Shown piece by piece: positions 1-6,370 of a DNA stretch of 44,202 bases (position 1 is its first letter; each line of letters opens with the position of its first letter). The notes beneath the pieces are model-generated. The model was not told the origin of the DNA. It was given only the letters and a program-made list of their open reading frames with translations, and searched no databases. The position numbers were made by a program, and so were the translations under genes. Source of the DNA: a virus; IMG/VR virus record IMGVR_UViG_3300033233_000065, positions 1 through 44,202 of that record; one strand, 5' to 3'.

Positions 1-60
1 ACCGTCGTTCCCTGTGTTCACTGCGGTACCAGATGCACAGTCACCCCATCGGAGGGATAA
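1..60 (+). CDS. 3' end of small zinc-ribbon protein (duplicate of 43944-44135)
   Basis: This is the C-terminal part (CxxC motif, ending TPSEG) of the 63-residue protein that is complete at 43944-44135. It appears twice only because the window overlaps itself by 127 bp. It should be counted once. Confidence 0.9.
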   Translation, partial: TVVPCVHCGTRCTVTPSEG

Positions 61-127
61 CACGATGCCTGACGAACGGATCACCATTACGTTTGAGCAA
101 GGAGAGTTCGATCTCTTCGTTGCTCTC
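1..127. repeat. Terminal direct repeat, left copy
   Basis: Bases 1-127 are identical to 44076-44202. The repeat lies inside ordinary coding sequence, the end of one small gene and the beginning of the next. Its length equals a common maximal assembler k-mer, so it most likely marks a circular or circularly permuted molecule rather than a biological terminal repeat. Unit genome length is then 44,075 bp. Confidence 0.95.
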
Positions 128-316
128 GTGTTTCAAACATTCGCTGTCGATCCTGTAGTAAGAGCCATATCCTCGCTTGTAATCGAGGATAACCTCGATT
201 CCATAGAATCTCTCGCCAGAAAGATGTCGGAACAAGCCAGGAAGCTGGTCGCAGAGTGGGACCAAGAGCCCCTGAGACACCTCAAACTTGTCAAGGATGA
301 ACCTCATGTCTCGTAA
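65..316 (+). CDS. Hypothetical early protein (83 aa)
   Basis: Starts at ATG 65 behind a good ribosome-binding site (CGGAGGG, 7-8 nt upstream), which overlaps the end of the preceding zinc-ribbon gene. The acidic, probably all-helical product (MPDERITITFEQGEFDLF..., then a long amphipathic helix with EDNLDSIESLARKMSEQARKL) has no motif I recognise. It overlaps the next start by 11 nt, so it is translated as part of the early small-gene operon. Its first 63 nt are duplicated at the window end. Confidence 0.75.
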   Translation: MPDERITITFEQGEFDLFVALVFQTFAVDPVVRAISSLVIEDNLDSIESLARKMSEQARKLVAEWDQEPLRHLKLVKDEPHVS

Positions 317-599
317 AGGCCCAAGAGAACTATTCACTGGCCGCGAAGGTGGCATTGGGGAAAGGATCAAGGGTAGGCACTCCTTCAAAGTCAATGCACC
401 TATCGAGGCTCAGCAAAAGCAACTGCGCGCGGCGGAAGAAAAACGATCCAGGAAAGGTGCCGCTCGCATCGAAGCATCTACGCGGGGACAGATCGCACAG
501 TCGCCATCTCTCTCACACCTCCTATTTATCGGGGAGGAGATTCGAGAAGAGCTAGCAAGGGCAGAACAAGAGACAATCCATCAAGGACCTGACCAGTGA
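306..599 (+). CDS. Hypothetical basic protein containing GC-rich repeat copy A
   Basis: ATG 306 lies in an overlap with the previous gene, with AAGGA about 8 nt upstream; an in-frame GTG/ATG further upstream is less well placed. The 97-residue product is rich in Lys, Arg, Gln and Glu. Its middle (KQLRAAEEKRSRKGAARIEAS) is encoded by a copy of a dispersed GC-rich repeat that is non-coding elsewhere (29.4 and 39.4 kb). That segment may therefore be an in-frame insertion rather than an original domain. Function unknown. Confidence 0.6.
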   Translation: MSRKGPRELFTGREGGIGERIKGRHSFKVNAPIEAQQKQLRAAEEKRSRKGAARIEASTRGQIAQSPSLSHLLFIGEEIREELARAEQETIHQGPDQ

Positions 600-764
600 C
601 TAAGGCAATCAAGGGAACTACCTACAAAGGGTGAACCGACATACGTACTAGGCATCGTGAGATACCTGCAGGACGCAGGATTCAAGTTCGAGTTGGTAGA
701 GCAGACGGAAAAGCTCATCTCATTTCGGACGCTGAAGAACAGATCGAAGTCGGAGGAGAAATGA
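596..764 (+). pseudogene. Small gene split by a +1 frameshift (about 55 aa if joined)
   Basis: GTG 596, overlapping the previous stop, begins MTKAIKGTTYKG and meets UGA at 632-634. Reading one base forward continues without a stop as EPTYVLGIVRYLQDAGFKFELVEQ... to 764. There the stop forms an ATGA overlap with the next gene, the coupling seen throughout this operon. The joined sequence reads like one protein. The break could be an assembly error, a real mutation, or programmed +1 frameshifting at AAA GGG UGA. A GTG at 657 could start a 35-residue fragment. Confidence 0.5.
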
Positions 765-958
765 AGAAGCCACGGCGGAGACATATCATTACTCTAGATA
801 CCTGGAAACCAGAAAGTGCTCCTTATCACCATATGATCTACGACGCAAAGGAAAACGAGCTGATCGTTGAGTACAAGGCACCTGATGGTAGATGGACTAC
901 ATGCAGATATACATTGACTGATTGGAATGGCCACCTTCCAGTGCTAGAGGAGCTATGA
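761..958 (+). CDS. Hypothetical small protein (65 aa)
   Basis: ATG 761 has a strong site (GGAGGAG) 5-6 nt upstream and overlaps the preceding stop as ATGA. The product begins with a basic patch (MKKPRRRH) followed by beta-like alternating sequence (ELIVEYKAPDGRWTTCRYTL) ending in an acidic tail. No known family is recognised. It is coupled to the next gene by another ATGA overlap. Confidence 0.75.
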   Translation: MKKPRRRHIITLDTWKPESAPYHHMIYDAKENELIVEYKAPDGRWTTCRYTLTDWNGHLPVLEEL

Positions 959-1269
959 CCAGACAATGCTATCTTACATATCTCAAGGGCCATCAGTTCG
1001 TTGTGGAGGCTGAGGTCCTTGAGGTAGCAGGTTCTAGGATCGTCAAGAATATGGAAGTACAGATTCCTCTGTCGATTGATGAGCTCGATCCGACAGCGGA
1101 GTACTACATCCCAATGCCGGACGAGATCCTGGACAACTGCTACACAGCACCACATTCAGCAGCGCCAACTCTCCGAGATCACTTCCGCTCGGAGGTCATC
1201 AACCGGAACTTGTCCATTGGTGGACATCTTGACAATACTACTGAGACGCCGCACACAACAGCGGAATAA
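955..1269 (+). CDS. Hypothetical protein (104 aa) with dispersed palindrome in its 3' end
   Basis: Starts at ATG 955 in an ATGA overlap. The N-terminal 60 residues alternate in a beta-rich pattern (TYLKGHQFVVEAEVLEVAG...VQIPLSIDEL). The C-terminal 25 residues after RSEVINRN look non-conserved and are encoded across palindrome copy 1 (1211-1226), which gives NLSIGGHLD. The original gene may have ended earlier and been extended through the palindrome. No function can be assigned. Confidence 0.7.
   Translation: MTRQCYLTYLKGHQFVVEAEVLEVAGSRIVKNMEVQIPLSIDELDPTAEYYIPMPDEILDNCYTAPHSAAPTLRDHFRSEVINRNLSIGGHLDNTTETPHTTAE
1211..1226. repeat. Dispersed palindrome copy 1 (TGTCCATTGGTGGACA)
   Basis: One of 11 copies of the TGTCCAAYRTTGGACA family; the perfect arms are TGTCCA/TGGACA. 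It lies in the last 60 nt of the 955-1269 gene, one of only two copies inside a coding region. Confidence 0.88.
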
Positions 1270-1432
1270 GAACGACAATCAAGGTACTGTCAGAGTCAGG
1301 ATAGCTCTGGTAGAACCAAGAGCACACTCATGTCATATCAAAGGTAACATCACGAGAAGTTTCACTGTGAATGATTCAAAAGTAAGTATCGTGGCTGCTG
1401 CCTTTGAAACTCTTTTCGAGGAGAAGATGAAT

Positions 1433-1660
1433 ATGACAAATAAGCCTCGATCCTTTGAAGATGTAGCAAGAGACTGTGAGTTGCCTCCCAACATATCTCG
1501 GCGCTATATCCACTACATGCGTGCTCGTTGGGTGGATAAAGAGAATATGATGTGCGCTACTGGATATGCTGATAAGTGGGCAATGAAATTCAAGACAGGC
1601 AGGGAGTATGCTTCAAGTGATTATGAAGGACGGCTCATTTTGAGTAGGATACCTGTATGA
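1433..1660 (+). CDS. Hypothetical protein (75 aa)
   Basis: ATG 1433 is chosen because GAGGAG ends 9 nt before it; the ATG at 1427 would be too close. The same frame is open and protein-like upstream (SFTVNDSKVSIVAAAFETLFEEK), so a GTG start at 1367 with GAGAAG before it is a real alternative. The product (SFEDVARDCELPPNISRRYIHYMRARWVDKENM...) resembles a small helical, possibly nucleic-acid-binding protein, but no family is recognised. ATGA overlap with the next gene. Confidence 0.65.
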   Translation: MTNKPRSFEDVARDCELPPNISRRYIHYMRARWVDKENMMCATGYADKWAMKFKTGREYASSDYEGRLILSRIPV

Positions 1661-1854
1661 CCAAATCCCTCGCACGACTCAGAAGGCTTGCATCGAAGAA
1701 TAAGATTGAGGGCTTCATTTCCTTTGACCCTTATCAGGTAGAGCCGAATAGCAGGTATCGCCTGCTGGTAAGGGGTAGTGCTATTCCTCTTGGCAAGAAT
1801 GCACAGGCCGCACGGTTTGCTCTGAACCACATGACAGGAGGAAAGGATGCTTGA
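1657..1854 (+). CDS. Hypothetical basic protein (65 aa)
   Basis: ATG 1657 overlaps the previous stop (ATGA). The N-terminus is strongly basic (TKSLARLRRLASKNK), followed by a short beta-rich core with VEPNSRYRLLVRGSAIPLGKNAQAARFALNHM. The composition would suit a small nucleic-acid-binding protein, but that is inference only. It overlaps the next gene by 8 nt. Confidence 0.7.
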   Translation: MTKSLARLRRLASKNKIEGFISFDPYQVEPNSRYRLLVRGSAIPLGKNAQAARFALNHMTGGKDA

Positions 1855-2113
1855 GAACTGGGGAGACGAAGAAGAACGTCTTTCTGAAGACGAGAAGAGA
1901 TGGATGGAAGCAGTCAACAAACATAAGCCCAAGCCTGACAGAGAGTTCCTTGAAGTGATCGACCTTCGAGATCCTCTCAAGTACATCAAACCTGTGCCCT
2001 TAGATGAAGGAGCTCTCCGTACTTGGAAGTTCTTCATGGGGCATAGGAATCTTCGCCATTACTTCGCTTGGACACAAGATGGGAGGCCGTATGATCTCAC
2101 TCGAACTGACTGA
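1847..2113 (+). CDS. Hypothetical acidic protein (88 aa)
   Basis: ATG 1847 follows AGGAGGAAAGG, an excellent ribosome-binding site, and overlaps the previous gene by 8 nt. The N-terminal 30 residues are very acidic (ENWGDEEERLSEDEKRW). The rest holds several Trp and aromatic residues (RTWKFFMGHRNLRHYFAW). No domain is recognised. Its end overlaps the next gene by 23 nt. Confidence 0.75.
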   Translation: MLENWGDEEERLSEDEKRWMEAVNKHKPKPDREFLEVIDLRDPLKYIKPVPLDEGALRTWKFFMGHRNLRHYFAWTQDGRPYDLTRTD

Positions 2114-2564
2114 GAAAGCTGGCCTCCGATTGATTGGAGAGATTGCAAGGCTCTCTCGTACAAATGCGAGGATGGTCCTTGAGTCTAAAGGCATGTTCAC
2201 TCCAGAAGAAATCGAGGAACTGCTGACGGTATGTAAGGGTCAGCAGACCCATAAGACCCAGAAAGTAGATTACTTCTACCAACGTCGGAAAGCGATGGCT
2301 GCCTTCTGGGTACTCGGGTGTAGCTGGGCACAGATAGGAGAGCTCTTCCAAGTCTCCCGTCAAACTGTGATGGATGGTGCTCATAAAGTGATGGGAGGCA
2401 GGAGAGATAGGCTGGCAACGAAGTGCACTTATGAGAGGTTGTCAGAGTACAATAGCTACTACTGGCAAGTTCTTGCAAAGAGTGAGATCAACACGTTAGA
2501 CCTTGACGTATGGGAACTGGCAAACATCATCTCACAGGCTGAGACAGACCATGAAACTGACTAA
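2091..2564 (+). CDS. Helix-turn-helix protein, possible transcriptional regulator (157 aa)
   Basis: The start at ATG 2091 is set by GGGAGG 7 nt upstream. Residues about 68-100 (AMAAFWVLGCSWAQIGELFQVSRQTVMDGAHKV) fit a helix-turn-helix of the sigma-region-4 or terminase-small-subunit kind: a hydrophobic first helix, xxIGxxFxVSRQTV as the recognition part. The N-terminal 60 residues look helical (LTEKAGLRLIGEIARLSRTNARMVLESKG). It is the clearest DNA-binding protein of the early region and so one candidate for binding the dispersed palindromes, although nothing proves this. Confidence 0.7.
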   Translation: MISLELTEKAGLRLIGEIARLSRTNARMVLESKGMFTPEEIEELLTVCKGQQTHKTQKVDYFYQRRKAMAAFWVLGCSWAQIGELFQVSRQTVMDGAHKVMGGRRDRLATKCTYERLSEYNSYYWQVLAKSEINTLDLDVWELANIISQAETDHETD

Positions 2565-2781
2565 CCAAGAAGTAGTTGATCGCCTTGCTGACGCCATCAG
2601 GGATGTTCAGATGGTAGTAGACCCTGATGATACAGTGAGGATCTTCTGTGAGGACAAGCAGAATGAGTTGCCAGGAAAGAAGTATATATTTCTCCTCATA
2701 TGTCCCCTGTCTTATTGGAAGATGTTGTTTGAGGCAGAATCTCCCTTCAGAATCATAGGGCCCAGCAATGATCAGCCTTAG
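2551..2781 (+). CDS. Hypothetical protein (76 aa)
   Basis: ATG 2551 overlaps the previous gene by 14 nt; only a weak GAGAC-like site precedes it, so it probably depends on translational coupling. Product MKLTNQEVVDRLADAIRDVQMVVDPDDTVRIFCEDKQ... begins with an amphipathic helix followed by a beta-like segment (KKYIFLLICPLSYWKMLF). No family is recognised. Confidence 0.7.
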   Translation: MKLTNQEVVDRLADAIRDVQMVVDPDDTVRIFCEDKQNELPGKKYIFLLICPLSYWKMLFEAESPFRIIGPSNDQP

Positions 2782-3223
2782 ATCATTCACCCTCTGGGCA
2801 GGGTGGAGGAAGCCTGATGTTAGAGACATTCCTTCCGCTCGCCCATACGAGCCGCCAGTAATATGGGATGCCTACTGGCGGAATCTCTCAGCTCAGCTCA
2901 TCAATGCAGGACTGAAGCCAAAGAACTGTGATTACTCTATGGTGAAGTGGTACACCTGCGACGAGATCCCTGTCAAGGTGATGAACGCTGCAAGGCCACT
3001 GAATGGGCCAACCTACAATCCAAAGACTTATTTTGCTGGAGTCTGGTTGGAGAAGGGTAATGCAATCATCTTTGACAAGAGATACGTCAATGACAAGGCT
3101 ATCATCCTGCACGAGATGACTCATGCAATGATGCAAGACGGAAGGCATGATGCTGAACATTTCAATCCACTGTTTGGAAACTTCACAGGACTTCAACCTG
3201 AACAGTTGAGTAAAGGAGACTGA
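2768..3223 (+). CDS. Zincin-like metallopeptidase (HExxH) protein
   Basis: The 151-residue product contains H115-E-M-T-H119 in a hydrophobic setting (AIILHEMTHAMMQ), followed by H-rich DGRHDAEHF. That is the arrangement of HExxH zincins with a downstream histidine ligand, as in SprT-like phage proteins. The catalytic zinc would be held by H115 and H119 with E116 as general base. The N-terminal 60 residues (PYEPPVIWDAYWRNL) are not recognisable. Substrate unknown; a role in modifying a host protein or in DNA-protein metabolism is possible. Overlaps the previous gene by 14 nt. Confidence 0.65.
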   Translation: MISLRSFTLWAGWRKPDVRDIPSARPYEPPVIWDAYWRNLSAQLINAGLKPKNCDYSMVKWYTCDEIPVKVMNAARPLNGPTYNPKTYFAGVWLEKGNAIIFDKRYVNDKAIILHEMTHAMMQDGRHDAEHFNPLFGNFTGLQPEQLSKGD

Positions 3224-3224
3224 G

Positions 3225-3608
3225 ATGGGTAGAGTCAATCACTTTCACGCCGATGTTGTCTGTCCGAGGTGGGTAAGGACTGGAGAGACTAAGCAGTTCG
3301 AGACTGAGGACTGCAAGCAGCCTGAACACATCACGGAAGAACAGCTCGAAGCCCTCCCTGAGCATATTGCTCAGACGTATGATATGTGCTCTGGTGTAGT
3401 ACCTGTCAAGGGTTACGATGACCCTGGCAGGCTTTATGGAGATCCTTACGACTGCTATCCGCCAGAAAGTGAATGTGAAGTTGGAGATTGCGATGTTTTC
3501 CCTGACAAGTCCATATGGACGAAGGAGGAACTAGATGTCTTTGAGTCAATCGCCAGAAAAGATACCAGCGACGCCGATGAACCGCCAGAATGTAATGAGG
3601 ATTGGTAA
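3225..3608 (+). CDS. Hypothetical acidic, cysteine-containing protein (127 aa)
   Basis: ATG 3225 follows AAAGGAGA at a good distance and directly adjoins the metallopeptidase stop. The product has seven scattered cysteines (including VVCPRW, EDCKQP, YDMCSG, ESECEVGDCDVF) and a Pro/Asp/Glu-rich second half, which suggests metal-bound or disordered parts. No family recognised. The last 74 nt overlap the next gene in another frame. Confidence 0.65.
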   Translation: MGRVNHFHADVVCPRWVRTGETKQFETEDCKQPEHITEEQLEALPEHIAQTYDMCSGVVPVKGYDDPGRLYGDPYDCYPPESECEVGDCDVFPDKSIWTKEELDVFESIARKDTSDADEPPECNEDW

Positions 3609-3828
3609 CGCATGGGCTTGGGTAGGAATCGTTCTGATTGTGCGAAGCGTATTATTTCCCTCATCCGAGGCACCACCAATGGCTAGGCGATTGTTATCTG
3701 TATGCGCCATCCTTCTGGGCTTTCTTGCGATGGCGCTTTCGATGGTGAAGCACTATGACATAGCGACGGACTGCTTCGCGTGTGGTTGCTGGGCTCTACT
3801 TCTGAATCGTGAGCTTGACCATGTCTAA
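3535..3828 (+). CDS. Small membrane protein (97 aa)
   Basis: ATG 3535 has a near-perfect site (AAGGAGGAACT) although it lies 74 nt inside the previous gene. Two hydrophobic segments stand out: AWAWVGIVLIVRSVLF (about residues 27-42) and RLLSVCAILLGFLAMALSMV (about 52-71). A third weaker one (CFACGCWALLL) lies near the C-terminus. It could be a holin-like or superinfection-related membrane protein; the early position does not favour a holin. The alternative start ATG 3595 lacks a comparable site. Confidence 0.65.
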   Translation: MSLSQSPEKIPATPMNRQNVMRIGNAWAWVGIVLIVRSVLFPSSEAPPMARRLLSVCAILLGFLAMALSMVKHYDIATDCFACGCWALLLNRELDHV

Positions 3829-4576
3829 CTCCCCGCAGGAACAGGGCGCCGTGAGCATCGGCACCATGAGCGCCTTCACCACGCCGATGCAAGAAACCAA
3901 AGCCTACGCCCTCGTCATTAGCGACGGGGAGAGTGGAAAGCGGTTCTGCATCGGCTATGATGGCTCTACAGCTGATAGCACGATGACGCCAGACGAAGGC
4001 GCGATAGCGTTTGCGAAGAGCTTGGGGCCAGAGCTAGCGAAATACGTGCCTGCTGAGGTCGCCCTCCGTGCAGGACCGCAGGCGGACGAGCGCAGAGAGG
4101 CGCAGATCAACGATGCATGGAGCGAAGGGCATAGCGTCGGCTACTACGAAGCGTTGTCGCTCATCTTGGCCGAGGCTTCACGGCTTCGGGATGACGCTTA
4201 CTCCGTTTCCCCTGAGCGGAGTGCAGGAGCGCAGGGCGAGGGGCCAAGCGAGGGAGTGTGTGCAGAGTGCGGCGGCAAGCGGATTGGCAACGTGTCCTCG
4301 CACTATCCCGATTGCACTCGGAGTGTCGTGAAGCCCGTGACGAACGCTGGTAACGGCAGCTTTGCCGCCCTCTCCGTTCCCCCCGAGCGGGAGCGGACGG
4401 ACACGCGCGAGTGCGTGACAGTCTATGCGTGGGCGGCGGGGCAGATGAGCCTTGTCGCTGATCCTTCAATCCCGTATGGCGAAGTGCAGATACGCGATGA
4501 GAAAGGGAGCGTGCTGATGCGGATTGTCGGCTTCGACGCCGCGCGGCCTGCCACTCCACCGGAGGACACACCATGA
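3821..4576 (+). CDS. Hypothetical zinc-ribbon-containing protein, GC-rich (251 aa)
   Basis: Begins at ATG 3821 (GTG 3809 also in frame). The middle holds CAECGGKRIGNVSSHYPDC, a likely zinc site (CxxC...HxxxC). Two Pro/Glu linkers, SPERSAGAQGEG and SVPPERERTD, split it into three segments. The DNA under these linkers resembles the CCACCGGAGGA initiation motif of the three genes downstream, so the gene may be a fusion of formerly separate mini-genes. GC content is visibly above the neighbours, which suggests horizontal acquisition. Function unknown. Confidence 0.6.
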   Translation: MSNSPQEQGAVSIGTMSAFTTPMQETKAYALVISDGESGKRFCIGYDGSTADSTMTPDEGAIAFAKSLGPELAKYVPAEVALRAGPQADERREAQINDAWSEGHSVGYYEALSLILAEASRLRDDAYSVSPERSAGAQGEGPSEGVCAECGGKRIGNVSSHYPDCTRSVVKPVTNAGNGSFAALSVPPERERTDTRECVTVYAWAAGQMSLVADPSIPYGEVQIRDEKGSVLMRIVGFDAARPATPPEDTP

Positions 4577-4998
4577 GGATTTGTCCATCTCACTGGGACA
4601 AGCTGAAGGCAGCCATCGAGTCTCGCGGATTGATGCACCTCGTCGCGCGAGACGCACAGACGGCGATGCAGAACATCGTCCTCGAACTCGAAGGTCGCGC
4701 ACAAGAGGCGTACTTCGACCCTCTGATGCAAGCCAACTGCATGCTGATGAGTGCCGCACTCCGGCGCGGCGGCATCGAAATGCTGATGGGCGATCTCTGT
4801 CCGGTATGCGAGGGCATCAAGTGGAATCTCGCAAAACAAGCCGCAGACGGGCCAGACCCGAACTGGAACGGCGGCGTGGCGGCGACAGAGGCAGACGAAG
4901 AGCGGTATTGGATAGACGGGCCATCCGACGCAGTGCTGGCTATCGCAGTAGCAAAGGGATTGGTTGCCATTCCACCGGAGGAGCGGAACGATGCGTAA
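4573..4998 (+). CDS. Phage protein with RICPxHW N-terminus and CPVC motif (141 aa)
   Basis: ATG 4573 forms an ATGA overlap and is preceded by CCACCGGAGGA. The sequence MRICPSHWDKLKAAIESRGL...DPLMQANCMLMSAALRR...LCPVCEGIKWN resembles a family of uncharacterised phage proteins with an N-terminal C-x2-H and a central CxxC, probably binding one zinc. It sits in the GC-rich cassette of Cys-rich small proteins. Role unknown. Confidence 0.7.
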   Translation: MRICPSHWDKLKAAIESRGLMHLVARDAQTAMQNIVLELEGRAQEAYFDPLMQANCMLMSAALRRGGIEMLMGDLCPVCEGIKWNLAKQAADGPDPNWNGGVAATEADEERYWIDGPSDAVLAIAVAKGLVAIPPEERNDA

Positions 4999-5179
4999 GA
5001 CGAAACAGAAGCCGAAGTCTTGGCAAGTAACAGGCGTGTGGATGGAGTGTATCTCCTGCCATCAGCATTTGCCCTGTCATCCTGACCTCGAAATGTGTGG
5101 CACCTGCACGTTCGGAGAGGCCGACGCGCTGATGGAGTTTGATGGAACATGGACTGAGGAGGAAATCCCTAATGCCTAG
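4991..5179 (+). CDS. Zinc-ribbon mini-protein (62 aa)
   Basis: ATG 4991 is chosen over an upstream in-frame ATG because CCACCGGAGGA lies 8-9 nt before it. The basic start MRKTKQKPKSW is followed by cysteine pairs CISCHQHLPCHPDLEMCGTC, a probable zinc ribbon, and an acidic end. The gene overlaps the previous one by 8 nt. Likely a nucleic-acid- or protein-binding adaptor; no family recognised. Confidence 0.7.
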   Translation: MRKTKQKPKSWQVTGVWMECISCHQHLPCHPDLEMCGTCTFGEADALMEFDGTWTEEEIPNA

Positions 5180-5197
5180 CCCACCGGAGGAACGAAA

Positions 5198-5434
5198 ATG
5201 ACTGAAATCACCTATTGGCACGTCTGCCCGCAATGTGGCATAGCGTACTCCGGGCTCCATATCTGCTATGTCACGCCGTCCACGCCGTATGACGCGCCAT
5301 ACTATCGTCCGCCTATGGCTCCACCGATAGGTTGGATTTGTCCGAAGTGTGGCCGCGGGAATGCACCGTGGGCCTCAACTTGTCCCTGTGTGGATAAAGA
5401 CCCACCGTCCCCGAGCGACAAGGAGAATACGTGA
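5198..5434 (+). CDS. Double zinc-ribbon mini-protein (78 aa)
   Basis: ATG 5198 follows CCACCGGAGGA. CPQCG at the N-terminus and CPKCGRGNAPWASTCPC further on look like zinc ribbons joined by a Pro/Tyr-rich linker (TPSTPYDAPYYRPPMAPP). The second resembles RanBP2-type or ribbon fingers (C-x2-C-GRGN-x-x-W...C-x-C). It is the last of the GC-rich Cys-rich cassette. Function unknown. Confidence 0.7.
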   Translation: MTEITYWHVCPQCGIAYSGLHICYVTPSTPYDAPYYRPPMAPPIGWICPKCGRGNAPWASTCPCVDKDPPSPSDKENT

Positions 5435-5553
5435 GTTCTCGTAAAACTGACTGGATCGAGCTTGGTACGCTTCTGACTATTTTTGGATTCTTTTGCTTAG
5501 TCATCTGGACATTTGCCAGATATTGTTTCAATCCTGGATCACACGCCCATTGA
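5431..5553 (+). CDS. Single-span membrane peptide (40 aa)
   Basis: GTG 5431 overlaps the previous stop as GTGA, with AAGGAG 6 nt upstream. The peptide MSSRKTDWIELG then LLTIFGFFCLVIWTFA has one clear membrane helix (about residues 13-29) and a short C-terminal tail with Cys and His. It ends inside the -35 box of the next promoter. A role in the envelope is likely; nothing more can be said. Confidence 0.65.
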   Translation: MSSRKTDWIELGTLLTIFGFFCLVIWTFARYCFNPGSHAH

Positions 5554-5578
5554 CAAGTTACGACCCTAACCATATATT
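5550..5578 (+). promoter_or_regulatory. Strong sigma70-type promoter before the replication block
   Basis: TTGACA (5550-5555), exactly 17 nt, then TATATT (5573-5578). The start point would be near 5585. The leader 5585-5644 contains a small hairpin (CCCAC/GTGGG). It drives the gene at 5645 and probably the genes to 15.5 kb. Confidence 0.8.
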
Positions 5579-5644
5579 GTATATACAGCATTCACCCCCA
5601 CAATCTCGTGGGTTGTTGTCTAACCATCATCATGGAGTTGCTGT

Positions 5645-6094
5645 ATGACGCTTACCGTTGCTGCACCGACTGGTGCTCACTTCGAGTTTGAGGAAGTCAA
5701 GACTGCGAAGGGTACCAAGTCGCTTGGCGAAGTCCCGATTCTCGTCTGGGACGACATCAATGCTCTTATCAACACGATCGGAGCAGAGGGAGTTTTGAAC
5801 ATGAGCGATGGTACCTCGCTGCGTGTGAGTTACCAGTCCATCGCTCGGCGCTTCCGTTCTGTTGATAAGGAAGGGAAGACGAAGACCGACGATCAGATTG
5901 CGCAGGCCCAGATCGACTTCCGTCCTGGCAAGCGTCAGGGTGGCGTCTCGACTCCTGTCAGCCGTGCCAAGCGTGCTGCTAGCAGCGCTGCTGAGAAGGT
6001 TGGTGGAGACGTCGTTGCTGCACTGCTTGAGCAGATTGCCTCTGGCAAGCTCACGGCGGAAGACGCGAAGGCCCTTGCTGGTCTGACTGGGTAG
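5645..6094 (+). CDS. Probably abundant early protein of unknown function (149 aa)
   Basis: First gene behind the strong promoter, with GGAG 8 nt before ATG 5645. Two parts are visible. An N-terminal 85-residue domain (LTVAAPTGAHFEFEEVKTAKGTKSLGE...VLNMSDGTSLRVSYQSIARRFR) is followed, after a basic linker (KRQGGVSTPVSRAKRAAS), by a helical C-terminal tail (AAEKVGGDVVAALLEQIASGKLTAEDAKALAGL). The lone position and strong signal suggest high expression, perhaps a DNA-binding or host-control protein. No family recognised. Confidence 0.75.
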   Translation: MTLTVAAPTGAHFEFEEVKTAKGTKSLGEVPILVWDDINALINTIGAEGVLNMSDGTSLRVSYQSIARRFRSVDKEGKTKTDDQIAQAQIDFRPGKRQGGVSTPVSRAKRAASSAAEKVGGDVVAALLEQIASGKLTAEDAKALAGLTG

Positions 6095-6103
6095 AGAAGT
6101 CCT

Positions 6104-6121
6104 CCCTCTCCGTGTCGAGGG
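6104..6121 (+). other. Small hairpin between the 5645 gene and the tRNA-like element
   Basis: CCCTC (6104-6108) pairs with GAGGG (6117-6121) over an 8-nt loop, 10 nt after the stop codon. There is no U-tract, so it is more likely an mRNA-stability or processing element than a terminator. Confidence 0.35.
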
Positions 6122-6123
6122 TA

Positions 6124-6191
6124 GTACGTGCAAGGTTAGGGGCCTGTCGATTTGACAGATATGCCGGAGGGTTCGATTCCCTCCACGTACT
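6124..6191 (+). tRNA. Degenerate tRNA-like gene, anticodon not assignable
   Basis: A perfect 7-bp acceptor stem GTACGTG/CACGTAC (extendable to 9 bp) encloses a textbook T-arm (GAGGG-TTCGATT-CCCTC) and a possible short D-arm (AGG-TTAGGGG-CCT). The region where the anticodon arm should be forms a 5-bp stem CTGTC/GACAG with only 5 nt in the loop. No U33 or normal 7-nt anticodon loop fits. Total length is 68 nt and no CCA is encoded. It could be a decayed tRNA, a tRNA-mimic RNA, or the imprint of a tRNA-borne attachment site, although no integrase was found. Confidence 0.5.
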
Positions 6192-6370
6192 ATAAAAGGG
6201 TGCATCGAGGGCGGAAGCGTGATAAGGACGTACTGTAGAGGACGACCAACTTATGGTCAGTTGGCATGGTACCTAGTCCAACAGTCATCTACATTCCGAG
6301 CGACCTGGACACCCTAACTATGTTCTGGCCAAGTTCCTACTTTCATCCTTCTGAGTCCGTGGAGGTTTTG

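Noticed and set aside
4581-4602. TTGTCCATCTCACTGGGACAAG, resembling the dispersed palindrome
   Set aside because: The half-sites are separated by a wrong, longer centre with mismatches, and it encodes the conserved CPSHWDK start of a protein; most likely chance.
6109-6121. 13-base identity TCCGTGTCGAGGG with 28853-28865
   Set aside because: A match this short is expected by chance in 44 kb and there is no further similarity around it.
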